64,000 nucleotides of DNA from Bacteroidetes bacterium GWB2_32_14 (GCA_001768235.1 MENK01000035.1:126183-190182); one strand, 5' to 3'; shown: positions 17,531-27,078, counted from the first letter of the stretch. Made by a program: numbers and translations. The notes: generated by a model from the sequence alone, not told the origin.

Positions 17531-19414
17531 ATGAAATTCGAAAATCATATTAATCTCTTTAAATATACCCGTTTAAAAACACGATCGGTTAAAGTTGGAA
17601 ATATTGAAATTGGGGGCGAAAGCACAATTTGCATTCAATCTATGACCAATACGAATACAATGAATACTCCCGGCACTATTTTGCAGTCGCTTAGGATTAT
17701 CGGTCAGGGTGGGGAGTTAGTACGAATTACGGCCCAGGGTATCCGGGAAGCCGAAAATCTTGAAAATATAAAAAAGGGAATTCGTGATGCGGGATTTTTT
17801 ACACCTCTTGCAGCCGATATCCATTTTAATCCAAAGGCAGCTTTTACGGCAGCCGCAATAGTTGAAAAAGTAAGGATAAATCCGGGAAATTTTGTAGATA
17901 AACGTGCCGATTTCACCAGGCTGGAATTTACAGAAGAGGAATATCAGGCTGAAATAAAAAAGATTGAAGTTCAACTGATTCCGCTGCTCACTATTTGTAA
18001 GGAAAATAAAACAACTCTGCGTATAGGAGTAAATCATGGCTCCCTGTCCGATCGTATTATGAGCCGCTATGGCGATACTCCCGGGGGAATGGTTGAATCA
18101 GCAATGGAATTTCTCCGGATTAGTGTTCGTGAAAAATTCATGAATATTGTTGTTTCTTTAAAATCAAGCAATACCCGTGTAATGGTGCAGGCTAACCGCC
18201 TTATGATTGCACGAATGCATGATGAAGGAATGTATTTCCCTTTGCACCTGGGTGTTACCGAGGCAGGAGAAGGAGAAGACGGGCGAATTAAATCTGCTGT
18301 TGGTATTGGTACATTGCTTGCCGACGGTATAGGCGATACTATTCGTGTTTCGCTTACCGAACCTCCCGAAAACGAAATACCGGTTGCTAAAAAACTGGCA
18401 AGCTATTTTACAGAAAGAATGAATCACGGCCTGATAAATGAAATTAAACCTGTTCCTGTTCAATTCTTTGAGTACAAAAAAAGAAATACGAATGCTGTAT
18501 CAAATATTGGAGGCAGCAATTTTCCAATTGTAATTTCCGGCGGAACTGTTCATGGCGAACTAGTTCCTGAATATTCATTTATTGCAGATGCTCAAAATGT
18601 AGATGAAGGGATCAATTATATTGTTGAAGCCAAAGAATGGCAAAATAAGGGATTTGAAAATACTAAAATATTCCCCTTGTTTCATTCCGTGGCTGATTTT
18701 CGTTCATCAACAAAAAAATCGACGGCATTGAATTTTGTTTTAACAAGTAATTCTGAATTAACAGAGAAACTTATTCGGGATATTCAATCAGAAAAAAACC
18801 TTGTTTTAGTTCTTGAAACCCACAATAAAAATGGTTTTGCCGATCAGCGGGCAGCATTTTTTAAATTAATGAATGCAGATTGTTATTTACCTGTTATTAT
18901 AAAAAGAAATTACACGGAAAATAATATTGAAGATTTTCAATTGAAAGCTGCAAGTGACATGGGTGGTTTGTTTATTGATGGTTTGGGTGACGGGATATGG
19001 ATCGAGAACCTTTCTGCCGACAGGCAGGACAAAGGAGCAATTAAAAATCAAGATATTGTAAATACCTCATTTGGCATTTTGCAGGCCAGCCGGGTGCGAA
19101 TGTCAAAAACAGAATATATCTCTTGCCCCGGTTGTGGGCGTACTTTATTCGATTTGCAGAAAGCAACGGCAGAAATACGTGAACGTACATCTCGGTTAAA
19201 AAACCTGAAAATAGGCATCATGGGTTGTATTGTAAACGGTCCCGGCGAAATGGCCGATGCCGATTACGGATACGTGGGAGCGGGACCAGGGAAAATAACC
19301 CTGTATAAAAACAGAGAAGTAATTAAAAAAAATATCCCCGAAGAAAATGCTGTTGAAGAACTCATTCAACTCATTAAAGATTGTGGGGACTGGAAATATC
19401 AAAAAAGGGAATAA
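17531..19414 (+). CDS. ispG: 4-hydroxy-3-methylbut-2-enyl diphosphate synthase (long form)
   Basis: 627 aa, the long (GcpE type B-like) form found in Bacteroidota, Chlamydiae and plants. The TIM-barrel domain begins TRLKTRSVKVGNIEIGGESTI, with SMTNTNTMNT following. An extra domain occupies about residues 280-510, and the C-terminal Fe-S domain has CPGCGRTLFD (~532) and GIMGCIVNGPGE (~560), three Cys plus a Glu for the [4Fe-4S] cluster. It catalyses the penultimate MEP-pathway step. Within the variable region before the Fe-S domain, bases 19014-19037 resemble the dispersed CTGCCGA/GACAGGCAGG repeat and encode a short polar insertion. Confidence 0.97.
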   Translation: MKFENHINLFKYTRLKTRSVKVGNIEIGGESTICIQSMTNTNTMNTPGTILQSLRIIGQGGELVRITAQGIREAENLENIKKGIRDAGFFTPLAADIHFNPKAAFTAAAIVEKVRINPGNFVDKRADFTRLEFTEEEYQAEIKKIEVQLIPLLTICKENKTTLRIGVNHGSLSDRIMSRYGDTPGGMVESAMEFLRISVREKFMNIVVSLKSSNTRVMVQANRLMIARMHDEGMYFPLHLGVTEAGEGEDGRIKSAVGIGTLLADGIGDTIRVSLTEPPENEIPVAKKLASYFTERMNHGLINEIKPVPVQFFEYKKRNTNAVSNIGGSNFPIVISGGTVHGELVPEYSFIADAQNVDEGINYIVEAKEWQNKGFENTKIFPLFHSVADFRSSTKKSTALNFVLTSNSELTEKLIRDIQSEKNLVLVLETHNKNGFADQRAAFFKLMNADCYLPVIIKRNYTENNIEDFQLKAASDMGGLFIDGLGDGIWIENLSADRQDKGAIKNQDIVNTSFGILQASRVRMSKTEYISCPGCGRTLFDLQKATAEIRERTSRLKNLKIGIMGCIVNGPGEMADADYGYVGAGPGKITLYKNREVIKKNIPEENAVEELIQLIKDCGDWKYQKRE

Positions 19415-19432
19415 TTATAATATTTTCTTTAT

Positions 19433-19472
19433 TTAACGTTTCCATGTGACTTTCGTCACGATGGAAAGTTAA
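19433..19472. terminator. Bidirectional hairpin between ispG and the TonB receptor gene
   Basis: A near-perfect inverted repeat: TTAAC-g-TTTCCAT-GTGAC on the left and GTCAC-g-ATGGAAA-GTTAA on the right, with a 4-nt loop and two single-base bulges. It sits between convergent genes, 18 nt after the ispG stop, and suits both strands. Confidence 0.62.
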
Positions 19473-19500
19473 ACAGGTTAATAAGAAATATCGAGAAATT

Positions 19501-21870
19501 TTAAAACTGTATCGTATAACTAATGTTGGGTAATAAAGCGAGCTGATATGCCTTTTCAATTTTTTTTCTCATATCATCATAATACTCATAAACCATCGCT
19601 TGATTATTGGTTACATTCTGGATATCAATTTTAAATTCGTGCGTTATTTTCTTTCTGTTTCTTCGATAAGTAATACCCAGGTTCATTGAAAAAACATCGT
19701 CAGCTTTTCTGGCATAAAATTGATTCTCAAACTCAACTTCCGATCCCTTGATAATCGATGCATCTAAATCAATAGGGGTATAACGTTGTCCGCCAATTAA
19801 GGTAATTTTTGTATTTAATCCTATTGTTCTGTTTTTTGATGGATTACCTATTCTGAATTCTTTTCCTATTAAAATATTACCAGCGTAATTCCCATTAAAT
19901 CGTGAATTTCTGCTAATACCGTCTAATGCTGTTAGCTTTGATTCATATAGCGATGATGTAATTAGAAAATAATAATTGTTTGAGTAGAATCTTTCGAGAG
20001 TTAATTCAATTCCATAATTATATCCTTTTCCTTTGTTTACAAGGTCTTTATTTGTATATCCCGAACGGATATTATTTAATACAAAAGTGCTATTCATATC
20101 ATTTTCAACAGCAAGGTTAAAAAGTTGCTGATAATAGGCTTCTACTTTCAAATTTACGTTTTTACTAATCTGGTTACTGTATCCTAAAACATAATGAGCC
20201 GATTTAGATAGTTCAAGGTCTTTATTTGGGGTAGAATAAGTGCCGTCGCCATTATCAACTGTAGCAAAATAAGTAGCGATGCTTTCAACTTTACTATGAA
20301 TACCAAAACCAAGACTTATTGATTGTTTAGGAGCAAAATTCCAATCAACACCTAATCTTGGTTCAATAGAATAGCTGTTATTTAGCAAAAACTGAATATA
20401 ATGTAATCCAGAAACTAAAGTTAATTCATCTGCGATTCGGTATTTCCAATTAAGATATCCTTGAAGTAATCCTGCCCGTCCATCAGTATCAACTTCTGTT
20501 GTGTAAGTTCCCGTATTTAATACATCTTGTTTTGCAAACATGTTATATCCTAAATCGGAATAAGTTATTCCCATTTTAAGGCGATGTTTGGCATTTATTT
20601 TAGTATTCATGCTTGTTGAAATACGAATAGATGTATTATTGAATTGATCGTAATATGCAGTATACCATTCGCCCAAGTCGTCAATTTTTTTGTAATCGGT
20701 GCTGTTTTCAGTACTCGATGCCGAAACATAACTTGTAATAAACGTTCTATCGTTAATCGGATAAATATGTTTGATTGCAGCAAATGCAACATGGGCACCA
20801 AAATCTGCTGTTCGGGTTAAAGAATCTTCGTTTTCTTCAGCAAAATCTTCCTGATAAATATTGCTTAACCCCCCAAATCCGATTAGCTGAAATGTTCCCA
20901 GTTTTTTGGTGGGCAAATTAAACTTAAATGAAGCATCTTGGTACTTAGGTACTCCGTAATAGTGAACAAGATTTAATTTATCAAGAATGTCGAGTGATGA
21001 ATATCGATAGTTGATAAGATATGAACCCGAGTAATTCTTGCTAAATGGACCTTCTAATGTAACATCAGTACCTAAAATTCCTATAGAAGCAGAATACTCA
21101 CGTTTTTCGTTATTTCCATTACGAAGTTTCATATCAAAAACGCCCGAATACGCATTTCCATATTCAGGAGCAAAAGCTCCCGAGAAAAAATCTGAGTTAT
21201 TTAACATTGCACTGTTTAAAGCGTTTATTGGACCCCCAGTTGCACCTTCGTCGGAAAAATGATTGGGATTCGGAATATCCATGCCATCGAGCTTCCACAA
21301 AACACCCTTCGAAGAGTTTCCTCTAACAACAATATCATTATTCCCCTGTGCATCGCCCGTAACACCGGCATACCCAGAAACCATTCGTGCAGGATCACTT
21401 AACGAACCGGCATAACGTTGGGTTTCCTCGACAGTAAATGCTTTTGCACTAACTACAGCCATCTCGTTTAATGCTTCTGATTTATGACCATTTGCAGTTA
21501 CAACAACATCTTCCAGTTGAATTAACGATTCCGATAATTCAATTTCTAAAACAATCTCTTTTCCTGATCCAACTAATATATTGGGTACCGTATTGTCTTC
21601 ATAACCCATACAGGTTACTTTGAGATTTATACGACCTACATGTATGTTTTCTAATCTGAAGTACCCATTGGCATCGGTACTTGTTCCAATTATAGGATCA
21701 GTATTTAAGATAATTACATTTGCACCAATTAATGGTGTTTTAGAATCCTGATCGACTATTTGCCCACGAATTGTTTGAGTTTGAAAGTTTGAGCTATAAG
21801 CCGAAATACTTGTAATTGTTAAGAGTACAAACAAATATTTTTTTATACTATTATTTAAACCGTTCATCAT
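19501..21870 (-). CDS. TonB-dependent outer-membrane receptor with carboxypeptidase-like N-terminal domain
   Basis: 789 aa. Signal peptide (~1-25), then a CarboxypepD_reg-like domain (IRGQIVDQDSKTPLIGANVI, then STDANGYFRLENI) to ~115. The plug domain follows (LEDVVVTANGHKSEALNEMA; NDIVVRGNSSKGVLWKLDG), and then a beta-barrel to the C-terminal F. It would import a small ligand across the outer membrane using TonB energy. There is no STN domain of its own and no SusD partner; instead the STN domain is on the repeat protein upstream in the same gene set. It begins 22 nt after the 411-aa repeat protein and is the last gene of the sigma/FecR group. Confidence 0.9.
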   Translation of the reverse strand: MMNGLNNSIKKYLFVLLTITSISAYSSNFQTQTIRGQIVDQDSKTPLIGANVIILNTDPIIGTSTDANGYFRLENIHVGRINLKVTCMGYEDNTVPNILVGSGKEIVLEIELSESLIQLEDVVVTANGHKSEALNEMAVVSAKAFTVEETQRYAGSLSDPARMVSGYAGVTGDAQGNNDIVVRGNSSKGVLWKLDGMDIPNPNHFSDEGATGGPINALNSAMLNNSDFFSGAFAPEYGNAYSGVFDMKLRNGNNEKREYSASIGILGTDVTLEGPFSKNYSGSYLINYRYSSLDILDKLNLVHYYGVPKYQDASFKFNLPTKKLGTFQLIGFGGLSNIYQEDFAEENEDSLTRTADFGAHVAFAAIKHIYPINDRTFITSYVSASSTENSTDYKKIDDLGEWYTAYYDQFNNTSIRISTSMNTKINAKHRLKMGITYSDLGYNMFAKQDVLNTGTYTTEVDTDGRAGLLQGYLNWKYRIADELTLVSGLHYIQFLLNNSYSIEPRLGVDWNFAPKQSISLGFGIHSKVESIATYFATVDNGDGTYSTPNKDLELSKSAHYVLGYSNQISKNVNLKVEAYYQQLFNLAVENDMNSTFVLNNIRSGYTNKDLVNKGKGYNYGIELTLERFYSNNYYFLITSSLYESKLTALDGISRNSRFNGNYAGNILIGKEFRIGNPSKNRTIGLNTKITLIGGQRYTPIDLDASIIKGSEVEFENQFYARKADDVFSMNLGITYRRNRKKITHEFKIDIQNVTNNQAMVYEYYDDMRKKIEKAYQLALLPNISYTIQF

Positions 21871-21892
21871 TATTTATTTAATTGATTATTGA

Positions 21893-23068
21893 TTAAAATC
21901 GGATACCTACTGTAAATCCGGGATACATTGTAACATGGTTCCCATTTCCATAGGTTTTATCAAACAGGGTGTAAGGCGATACAGATGACTCAAATGGGTT
22001 TCCGTCGCGATCTTCTGTTTCAGATACATTTACATTCCAGCTTAAACCACCAAAGATGTCCATGTTTTTAGTTACTTTTCTGGATGCAGTTAATTGTAGT
22101 TTGTTATAAAGATTTAAAGCTTCAGTATGCCATTCGTCTTCGTTAATCTGATATGATAGCAGTTCAATTCCCAGGTTCCAATTTTCTTTTATTGGCAGCA
22201 TAGTTCCAATACCGTATCCTAAACCCCAAAGTATTTTGTTGTCTTTGTAGCTTCCACCCACAGAAATGATGTTGTAAAATTGTTTAGTCCCTGTTTTAAA
22301 ACTTACATTTCCGTACATGGTTTCGTTTCCGCTGATTTCAATTGCACGATAACCGTTTTTAACAATTGTAAAAAATCCGATTGGAATACCTTTTTCTAAT
22401 GAGTCAACATAATTGAACACTCCAATTTGTACTCCATTAAGTTTTTGGGTGATATTTGCAAATCCTGAAATTTGAGCTCCCTTTAATGATCCGGTATTGA
22501 TATTTGCAAATCCTGAAATTTGGACTCCTGATAAATCTCCTTTGTTAATACTTGCAAATCCGCTAGCTTGGCCAATTGTAATTCCATTCGAATAATTTGC
22601 AAAACTTGCAATTTGTGCACCATCTAACTTTTTAGTTGTCACATTTCCAAACCCTGATATTTGCCAGGCTTTTGCATCATTCGTAATAATATTCGAAAAT
22701 CCCGACACTTGTACTCCCGAAAAATATCCTTTAGTATAGTTGAAGTAACCTGATACCTGGGCTCCTTTTCCTGTTCCCATGGTCATATTTCCAAATCCTG
22801 ATATTTGTGCCCCTTTCATGTTATTTTTTAGCATACTTCCAAATCCTGATAGTTCAACACCATCTAATCCTCCGTTATAACCGGCATATAGATTAATTGA
22901 GAATTTATTGGTTATGTTCCATGCTTCTAATCCGTTTGTTCCAAGTGGGGTTACAAATGTTATTTGAAACGGACGTACTTCTAATTTTTTCTTTTCTTCC
23001 TGTGCTTTTACACCTAAACTTATTGCGAACAAAAGAATTCCTGTAATTAAAACCTTAACTGTTTTCAT
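21893..23068 (-). CDS. Surface repeat protein with GxQxSGFxN repeats (LA_2272-like)
   Basis: 391 aa from the preferred ATG at 23066-23068, which puts a normal signal peptide (MKTVKVLITGILLFAISLGVKA) at the N-terminus; an in-frame ATG 60 nt upstream exists but adds a charged Asn/Lys tail. Residues ~55-235 hold about ten copies of a ~20-residue repeat of pattern G(A/V)Q(I/V)SGF(A/G)N, probably a beta-solenoid or stacked beta structure. The C-terminal ~140 residues look like amphipathic beta-strands ending in Phe (TVGIRF), as in outer-membrane barrels. The same two-part layout recurs in the STN protein upstream. Function is unknown. A 231-nt gap precedes it, with no clear promoter. Confidence 0.78.
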   Translation of the reverse strand: MKTVKVLITGILLFAISLGVKAQEEKKKLEVRPFQITFVTPLGTNGLEAWNITNKFSINLYAGYNGGLDGVELSGFGSMLKNNMKGAQISGFGNMTMGTGKGAQVSGYFNYTKGYFSGVQVSGFSNIITNDAKAWQISGFGNVTTKKLDGAQIASFANYSNGITIGQASGFASINKGDLSGVQISGFANINTGSLKGAQISGFANITQKLNGVQIGVFNYVDSLEKGIPIGFFTIVKNGYRAIEISGNETMYGNVSFKTGTKQFYNIISVGGSYKDNKILWGLGYGIGTMLPIKENWNLGIELLSYQINEDEWHTEALNLYNKLQLTASRKVTKNMDIFGGLSWNVNVSETEDRDGNPFESSVSPYTLFDKTYGNGNHVTMYPGFTVGIRF

Positions 23069-23299
23069 GTTTTTTTGATTTTTTAATTGATTATTATTAT
23101 TCATTTTTAATTTTCTTTTTTGATTCATTCAAAAGGATGACAAGCCGATTTAGAATTACCTCTATTCGGATATGAAAAAAAAATGAAATTATTTTTCAGA
23201 AATTAGTTAAGTGTCAAAAAATCAGGTAATAAAAAGGAGTTAAAAAAGATTGATTTATAAAATAGGGAATAAGAGATTGTATAAAATAGAAGAATTTAA

Positions 23300-25339
23300 T
23301 TACAATGTAAACGAAAGTCCAATAATTCCACCAATCCACATTTTAACCTGGGTATCTGATGCAGTTTCGTTGTAAAACGAATAGGGAGCAATATCTTCAA
23401 AGGTATTTGTACTGGAATCTATTGAAATATTGGATACATTATAAGAAGGTCCTATAAATATGGAGAAATGTTTAGTCCAATTGTATTCAATTGTAGTTGC
23501 CAGTTTACTTAAATTGCCTATATAAGCGAATGAATTTGATTCTAACAGAACGTCTGAAGATAAATCAAGATTCAGATTGAATTTATTGCTTAACCTAAAT
23601 TGTGTTCCAATACCATAGCCAGCTGAAACATTACTCGAGAAATCATATCCCAAACGAACGGCATTATACAACTTTTTAACTCCGAATTTATAAGCCATAT
23701 TTACATAAAACACATCGTTCGCTGAAAACTCAAACCGATGAAATCCTTTTTTTACAAAGGAAAACATACCAATAGGTAATCCGCTTTCAATAGTATCAGA
23801 AACATTGACAAGAGCTATTTGATATCCATTTACTTTTTTGGAATAGTTTAGGACACTCGATAGTTGTATTCCCTTGTTTTCATCTTTTGCAATATTTGAA
23901 AATCCTGAAATCTGAAATTTACCGTTTGTAACACCATAATTTACAAATCCGGCTAATTGCCCACCGGTAACTTCGTTTGCAGAAACATTGACAAATCCGG
24001 TAATCTGAAATCCTTTAACAGTATTTCCATAATTGGCATATCCACTTATTTGCCCCCAGTTAACATCTCCTCTGGCAACATTCACATAACCGGCTAATTG
24101 TCCTCCATCTACATTGTTGCAATAATTTACGAATCCCCCAATTTGCATAAGTTTTACATCTTGCAGTGCTATATTGACACCCCCGGTAAGCTGAATTCCA
24201 TCAACATTCTTTGTAGTTACATTGTTAAATCCTGAAATCTGTATACCATCCATGTACCCATGAAGAGTATTGTTAAAACCTGCTAACTGAACACCTTTTA
24301 ACGTGTCGAGAACAACATTGCTAAATCCGGCAATTTGTGTTCCTTTAACCGATCCAGTATTCTTATTAAATAATCCGGCTAATTGAAAATATCGGGTATC
24401 ACCACCAACAATGTTTGCAAAACTGCTTATTTGAGATCCATTTACATTTCTTCTTACGATATTTATTCCTCCTAATTCAAAACCATTAACTCCTCCTGAG
24501 TATCCGGCAAGAAAATTAAACGAGAAGGTATTATCAACCGATCCGCTCATTTTTCCATTGGTTCCAATGTATGGAATTAATGATATCTGAAATTTTCTGT
24601 TATCGTGAATTATCAGGTTGTCTGAAATAATTTTAATTTCTTCAGGCACTAAAATGGTAACCACCTGACGGTTATGAAAATCAGCTAACTTTAAATTAAC
24701 AGATTTAGCCTCCAGTTTTTCGAGATAAGAGTTATCCGGACTAAGATAAATGTTTAAATTCCTTTTATTCATAGCTTCAACCATGATAATAGTATCCATA
24801 AAACCTTGCTTGCTATAACTTAAACCTTGAATGTTGATATCTGAAGGAATATTTAGTGAGTAAAATCCAGTAGAATCAGATAAAGAAACTATTCGTCCAT
24901 TAATTTCATAAATGGTTGCTTCTTTTATTTTTTCTCCAGTCTTTGAATTTAGTATATATCCGGTTAAAATATATTCGTTTAAATTTTCGGAAGAAGGACT
25001 ATTCTGCACATTTTTTTTAGTTAGTACAACATGACTTCCTACTACTTTATAACGTACAGAATTATCAAAAAGCAGATCAAGAGATTTTGCAACAGTTTTA
25101 TTACTTATGTTTAGTGTAACCAATTCCTGCTCATTAAAATTCTTTGAGTTGTAAGAAAAAGTGAAATTTCCTGCATCGGATATTTTAGTTAAAGCTTTCT
25201 CTAAAGGAATATTTGTAAAGGAAACGGAAATTCGTTTATACAGGTAATTCGACTGAGATAAAGCCACTTTACCAGAAAACAAAATCGAAAAAAGTATAAT
25301 TACTAATTTAAGTTGTTGTATTTTTCTCTGAACACCCAT
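23300..25339 (-). CDS. STN-domain/carboxypeptidase-like/GxQxxGF-repeat outer-surface protein
   Basis: 679 aa. Signal peptide (~1-29). An STN (secretin/TonB short N-terminal) domain spans ~30-110, with RISVSFTNIPLEKALTKISD and NISNKTVAKSLDLLFDN, and a CarboxypepD_reg-like domain ~125-205. About fifteen ~20-residue repeats (G-x-Q-(I/L)-(S/A)-G-F-x-N) cover ~265-540, and a beta-rich C-terminus resembles that of the 411-aa-frame protein. In FecA-type systems the STN domain passes the ligand signal to FecR. Here it is detached from the TonB receptor and fused to the repeats. Its start overlaps the fecR-like stop by 32 nt, indicating coupled translation. Confidence 0.8.
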   Translation of the reverse strand: MGVQRKIQQLKLVIILFSILFSGKVALSQSNYLYKRISVSFTNIPLEKALTKISDAGNFTFSYNSKNFNEQELVTLNISNKTVAKSLDLLFDNSVRYKVVGSHVVLTKKNVQNSPSSENLNEYILTGYILNSKTGEKIKEATIYEINGRIVSLSDSTGFYSLNIPSDINIQGLSYSKQGFMDTIIMVEAMNKRNLNIYLSPDNSYLEKLEAKSVNLKLADFHNRQVVTILVPEEIKIISDNLIIHDNRKFQISLIPYIGTNGKMSGSVDNTFSFNFLAGYSGGVNGFELGGINIVRRNVNGSQISSFANIVGGDTRYFQLAGLFNKNTGSVKGTQIAGFSNVVLDTLKGVQLAGFNNTLHGYMDGIQISGFNNVTTKNVDGIQLTGGVNIALQDVKLMQIGGFVNYCNNVDGGQLAGYVNVARGDVNWGQISGYANYGNTVKGFQITGFVNVSANEVTGGQLAGFVNYGVTNGKFQISGFSNIAKDENKGIQLSSVLNYSKKVNGYQIALVNVSDTIESGLPIGMFSFVKKGFHRFEFSANDVFYVNMAYKFGVKKLYNAVRLGYDFSSNVSAGYGIGTQFRLSNKFNLNLDLSSDVLLESNSFAYIGNLSKLATTIEYNWTKHFSIFIGPSYNVSNISIDSSTNTFEDIAPYSFYNETASDTQVKMWIGGIIGLSFTL

Positions 25340-26354
25340 TTCCGGTTATTGTATAAGTATTATTCCTTTTAGTATATTCAAACTCAAATGTGGCTGTAAT
25401 TACTTCCATAATTTCTTCAATAGAGTTGTTTGTAAATATTGTTGTTAAACGGCAATCATATATTCGTTGGTCGCTTACTTCAATTTCGATATGATAATAG
25501 TTTTTCAAAAGGCCGAAAACTTTTCTCAAATCAGTATCATTAAAGATTAAGGTATAATTCATCCAAAATATGGCATCAGGTATTTGCTCAGCAACATATA
25601 CCGGTTTCTTATCTTTTGCTGTAATCTTTCCTTTTTCTCCTTTTTTCAGAAGTATAGCCGATGTATCGCTGGTTTCGGGATCGATAACATAAATTTTAAC
25701 CAACCCATCTGTAACAATTACTTCAAGCTCGCTATTTTCGTAAGCTTTTACATTAAACGATGTTCCTAAAACCTGAATAAATGCATCTCCTGCTTCAATA
25801 ATAAAAGGTTTTTCCTTATTAGGTTTAACATTAAAATATGCTTCCCCATTGAGTTTTACGCGCCTTTCGTTTTTTGCAAATTGTTTAGGATATGTGATTT
25901 TGGAATTTGTATTAAGCACAATTTGCGATCCATCAGGTAAGGTGTCTTGTAAAACCTCTTGTACGCTTGCTAGAATTTGTTTTTGTGTATCGAATGATGG
26001 TTTTATAATCAGTTGATACATTCCAAATAATATGATCAATGAAGCCGCGATACCCGAAATCCAAATAAATCTTGATTTTAATGAAATTGTTTTGGGAGAT
26101 ATTTTATCTTTTTCATATTGATCAACTCTTGCAGACATTTTAGCCCATGCTGATTTAATGTCAACAGCTACAGGATTTGGTGTAAGCTTACCTGTTTCTG
26201 CCCAAACAGCTTCGTATTGATCTAAAAGCTTTTGATTCACCTCCGATAATTGAAGCCATTCTTCTACCATTCGTTTTTCATTTGGATTTGTTTCGCCAAG
26301 TAAAAAACGCAGAAGTAATTTGGGGTCAATATGTTCAGATTCTTTATTCATCAA
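25308..26354 (-). CDS. FecR-family anti-sigma factor
   Basis: 348 aa. An N-terminal cytosolic helical region (LLLRFLLGETNPNEKRMVEEWL) holds the sigma partner. One membrane helix is at ~88-110 (FIWISGIAASLIILFGMYQLI). The periplasmic FecR domain includes LPDGSQIVLNTNSKITYP, RRVKLNGEAYFNV, FIIEAGDAFIQVLGTSFNVKAY and the C-terminal DUF4974-like segment LIFNDTDLRKVFGLLKNYY. It should hold the ECF sigma factor encoded 36 nt upstream and receive the signal from the STN domain of the protein encoded just downstream. Confidence 0.93.
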   Translation of the reverse strand: MMNKESEHIDPKLLLRFLLGETNPNEKRMVEEWLQLSEVNQKLLDQYEAVWAETGKLTPNPVAVDIKSAWAKMSARVDQYEKDKISPKTISLKSRFIWISGIAASLIILFGMYQLIIKPSFDTQKQILASVQEVLQDTLPDGSQIVLNTNSKITYPKQFAKNERRVKLNGEAYFNVKPNKEKPFIIEAGDAFIQVLGTSFNVKAYENSELEVIVTDGLVKIYVIDPETSDTSAILLKKGEKGKITAKDKKPVYVAEQIPDAIFWMNYTLIFNDTDLRKVFGLLKNYYHIEIEVSDQRIYDCRLTTIFTNNSIEEIMEVITATFEFEYTKRNNTYTITGNGCSEKNTTT

Positions 26355-26390
26355 TTTACATTAGTATGACAATTCAGTTTAAGTATTCCT

Positions 26391-26966
26391 CTACCCATTT
26401 TTAAAAAAATTTCCAAAAAAGAGAATAATCCATGGGAGATAATCGGCCAATTCTTCACGAAGATATTTGAGCGCTTTTACCATTTGGTTTTCAACAGTAC
26501 TTACCGACAAGTTAAGCTTTTGAGCTATTTCAGAGTACTTGAGTCCCTCATAACGACTCATAATAAAAATCTTTTTTCGTTCTAATGGAAGTTGATCAAT
26601 TGCAACGCGGATCTTTTGTTCCAGCTCTGTTACAATCATTTCATCTTCTGACGAAATAGAATCTTGCATCTCGTATTCATGCTGAGCTTTATAATCTTCA
26701 CGAATATGAATATGCTTTAATACATTCAGGCAGGCATTTCGTACCGAACGAAAAAGATAACTTTGAATAGAAGTTGTTATTGCAATGGAATCTCTATTTG
26801 TCCAAAGTTTAAACAATATTTCCTGAACCACCTCCTCGGCAGCATCAACATCTTTTAAGAAATTATTAGCGTAAGCACATAAATTGCTGTAATGAGCATT
26901 AAACAGGATTTCAAAATCCTGTTTTGTTTCAATTTTAAAGATGGTATGTGCTTCTGAAGTTGTCAA
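26391..26966 (-). CDS. ECF RNA polymerase sigma-70 factor
   Basis: 191 aa. Region 2 includes FNAHYSNLCAYANNFLKDVDAAEEVVQEIL and region 4 includes LPLERKKIFIMSRYEGLKYSEIAQKLNLSVSTVENQMVKAL, a helix-turn-helix. It groups with the FecI-like sigma factors of Bacteroidota that pair with FecR. The C-terminus has an extra hydrophobic tail (PWIILFFGNFF). It is the first gene of the sigma/FecR/STN set and probably directs transcription of the downstream receptor genes, and perhaps itself. Confidence 0.94.
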   Translation of the reverse strand: MTTSEAHTIFKIETKQDFEILFNAHYSNLCAYANNFLKDVDAAEEVVQEILFKLWTNRDSIAITTSIQSYLFRSVRNACLNVLKHIHIREDYKAQHEYEMQDSISSEDEMIVTELEQKIRVAIDQLPLERKKIFIMSRYEGLKYSEIAQKLNLSVSTVENQMVKALKYLREELADYLPWIILFFGNFFKNG

Positions 26967-26989
26967 AAACTTTATATTAGTTGTTCATG

Positions 26990-27063
26990 CTTCGACAGCC
27001 TCAGCATGACAACTTTTTGTTATGCTGAGTCACTCTATCCCGATAACCATCGGGATGTCGAAG
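26990..27063. terminator. Three-way-junction repeat between metG and the sigma factor gene
   Basis: An outer stem CTTCGACA (26990-26997) / TGTCGAAG (27056-27063) encloses two hairpins. One is CTCAGCATGACAA (27000-27012) / TTGTTATGCTGAG (27017-27029); the other is ATCCCGAT (27037-27044) / ATCGGGAT (27049-27056). It lies just past the metG stop and can act as its terminator, or be a REP-like dispersed element. Confidence 0.6.
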
Positions 27064-27078
27064 TGTAAACCAGTTTTT

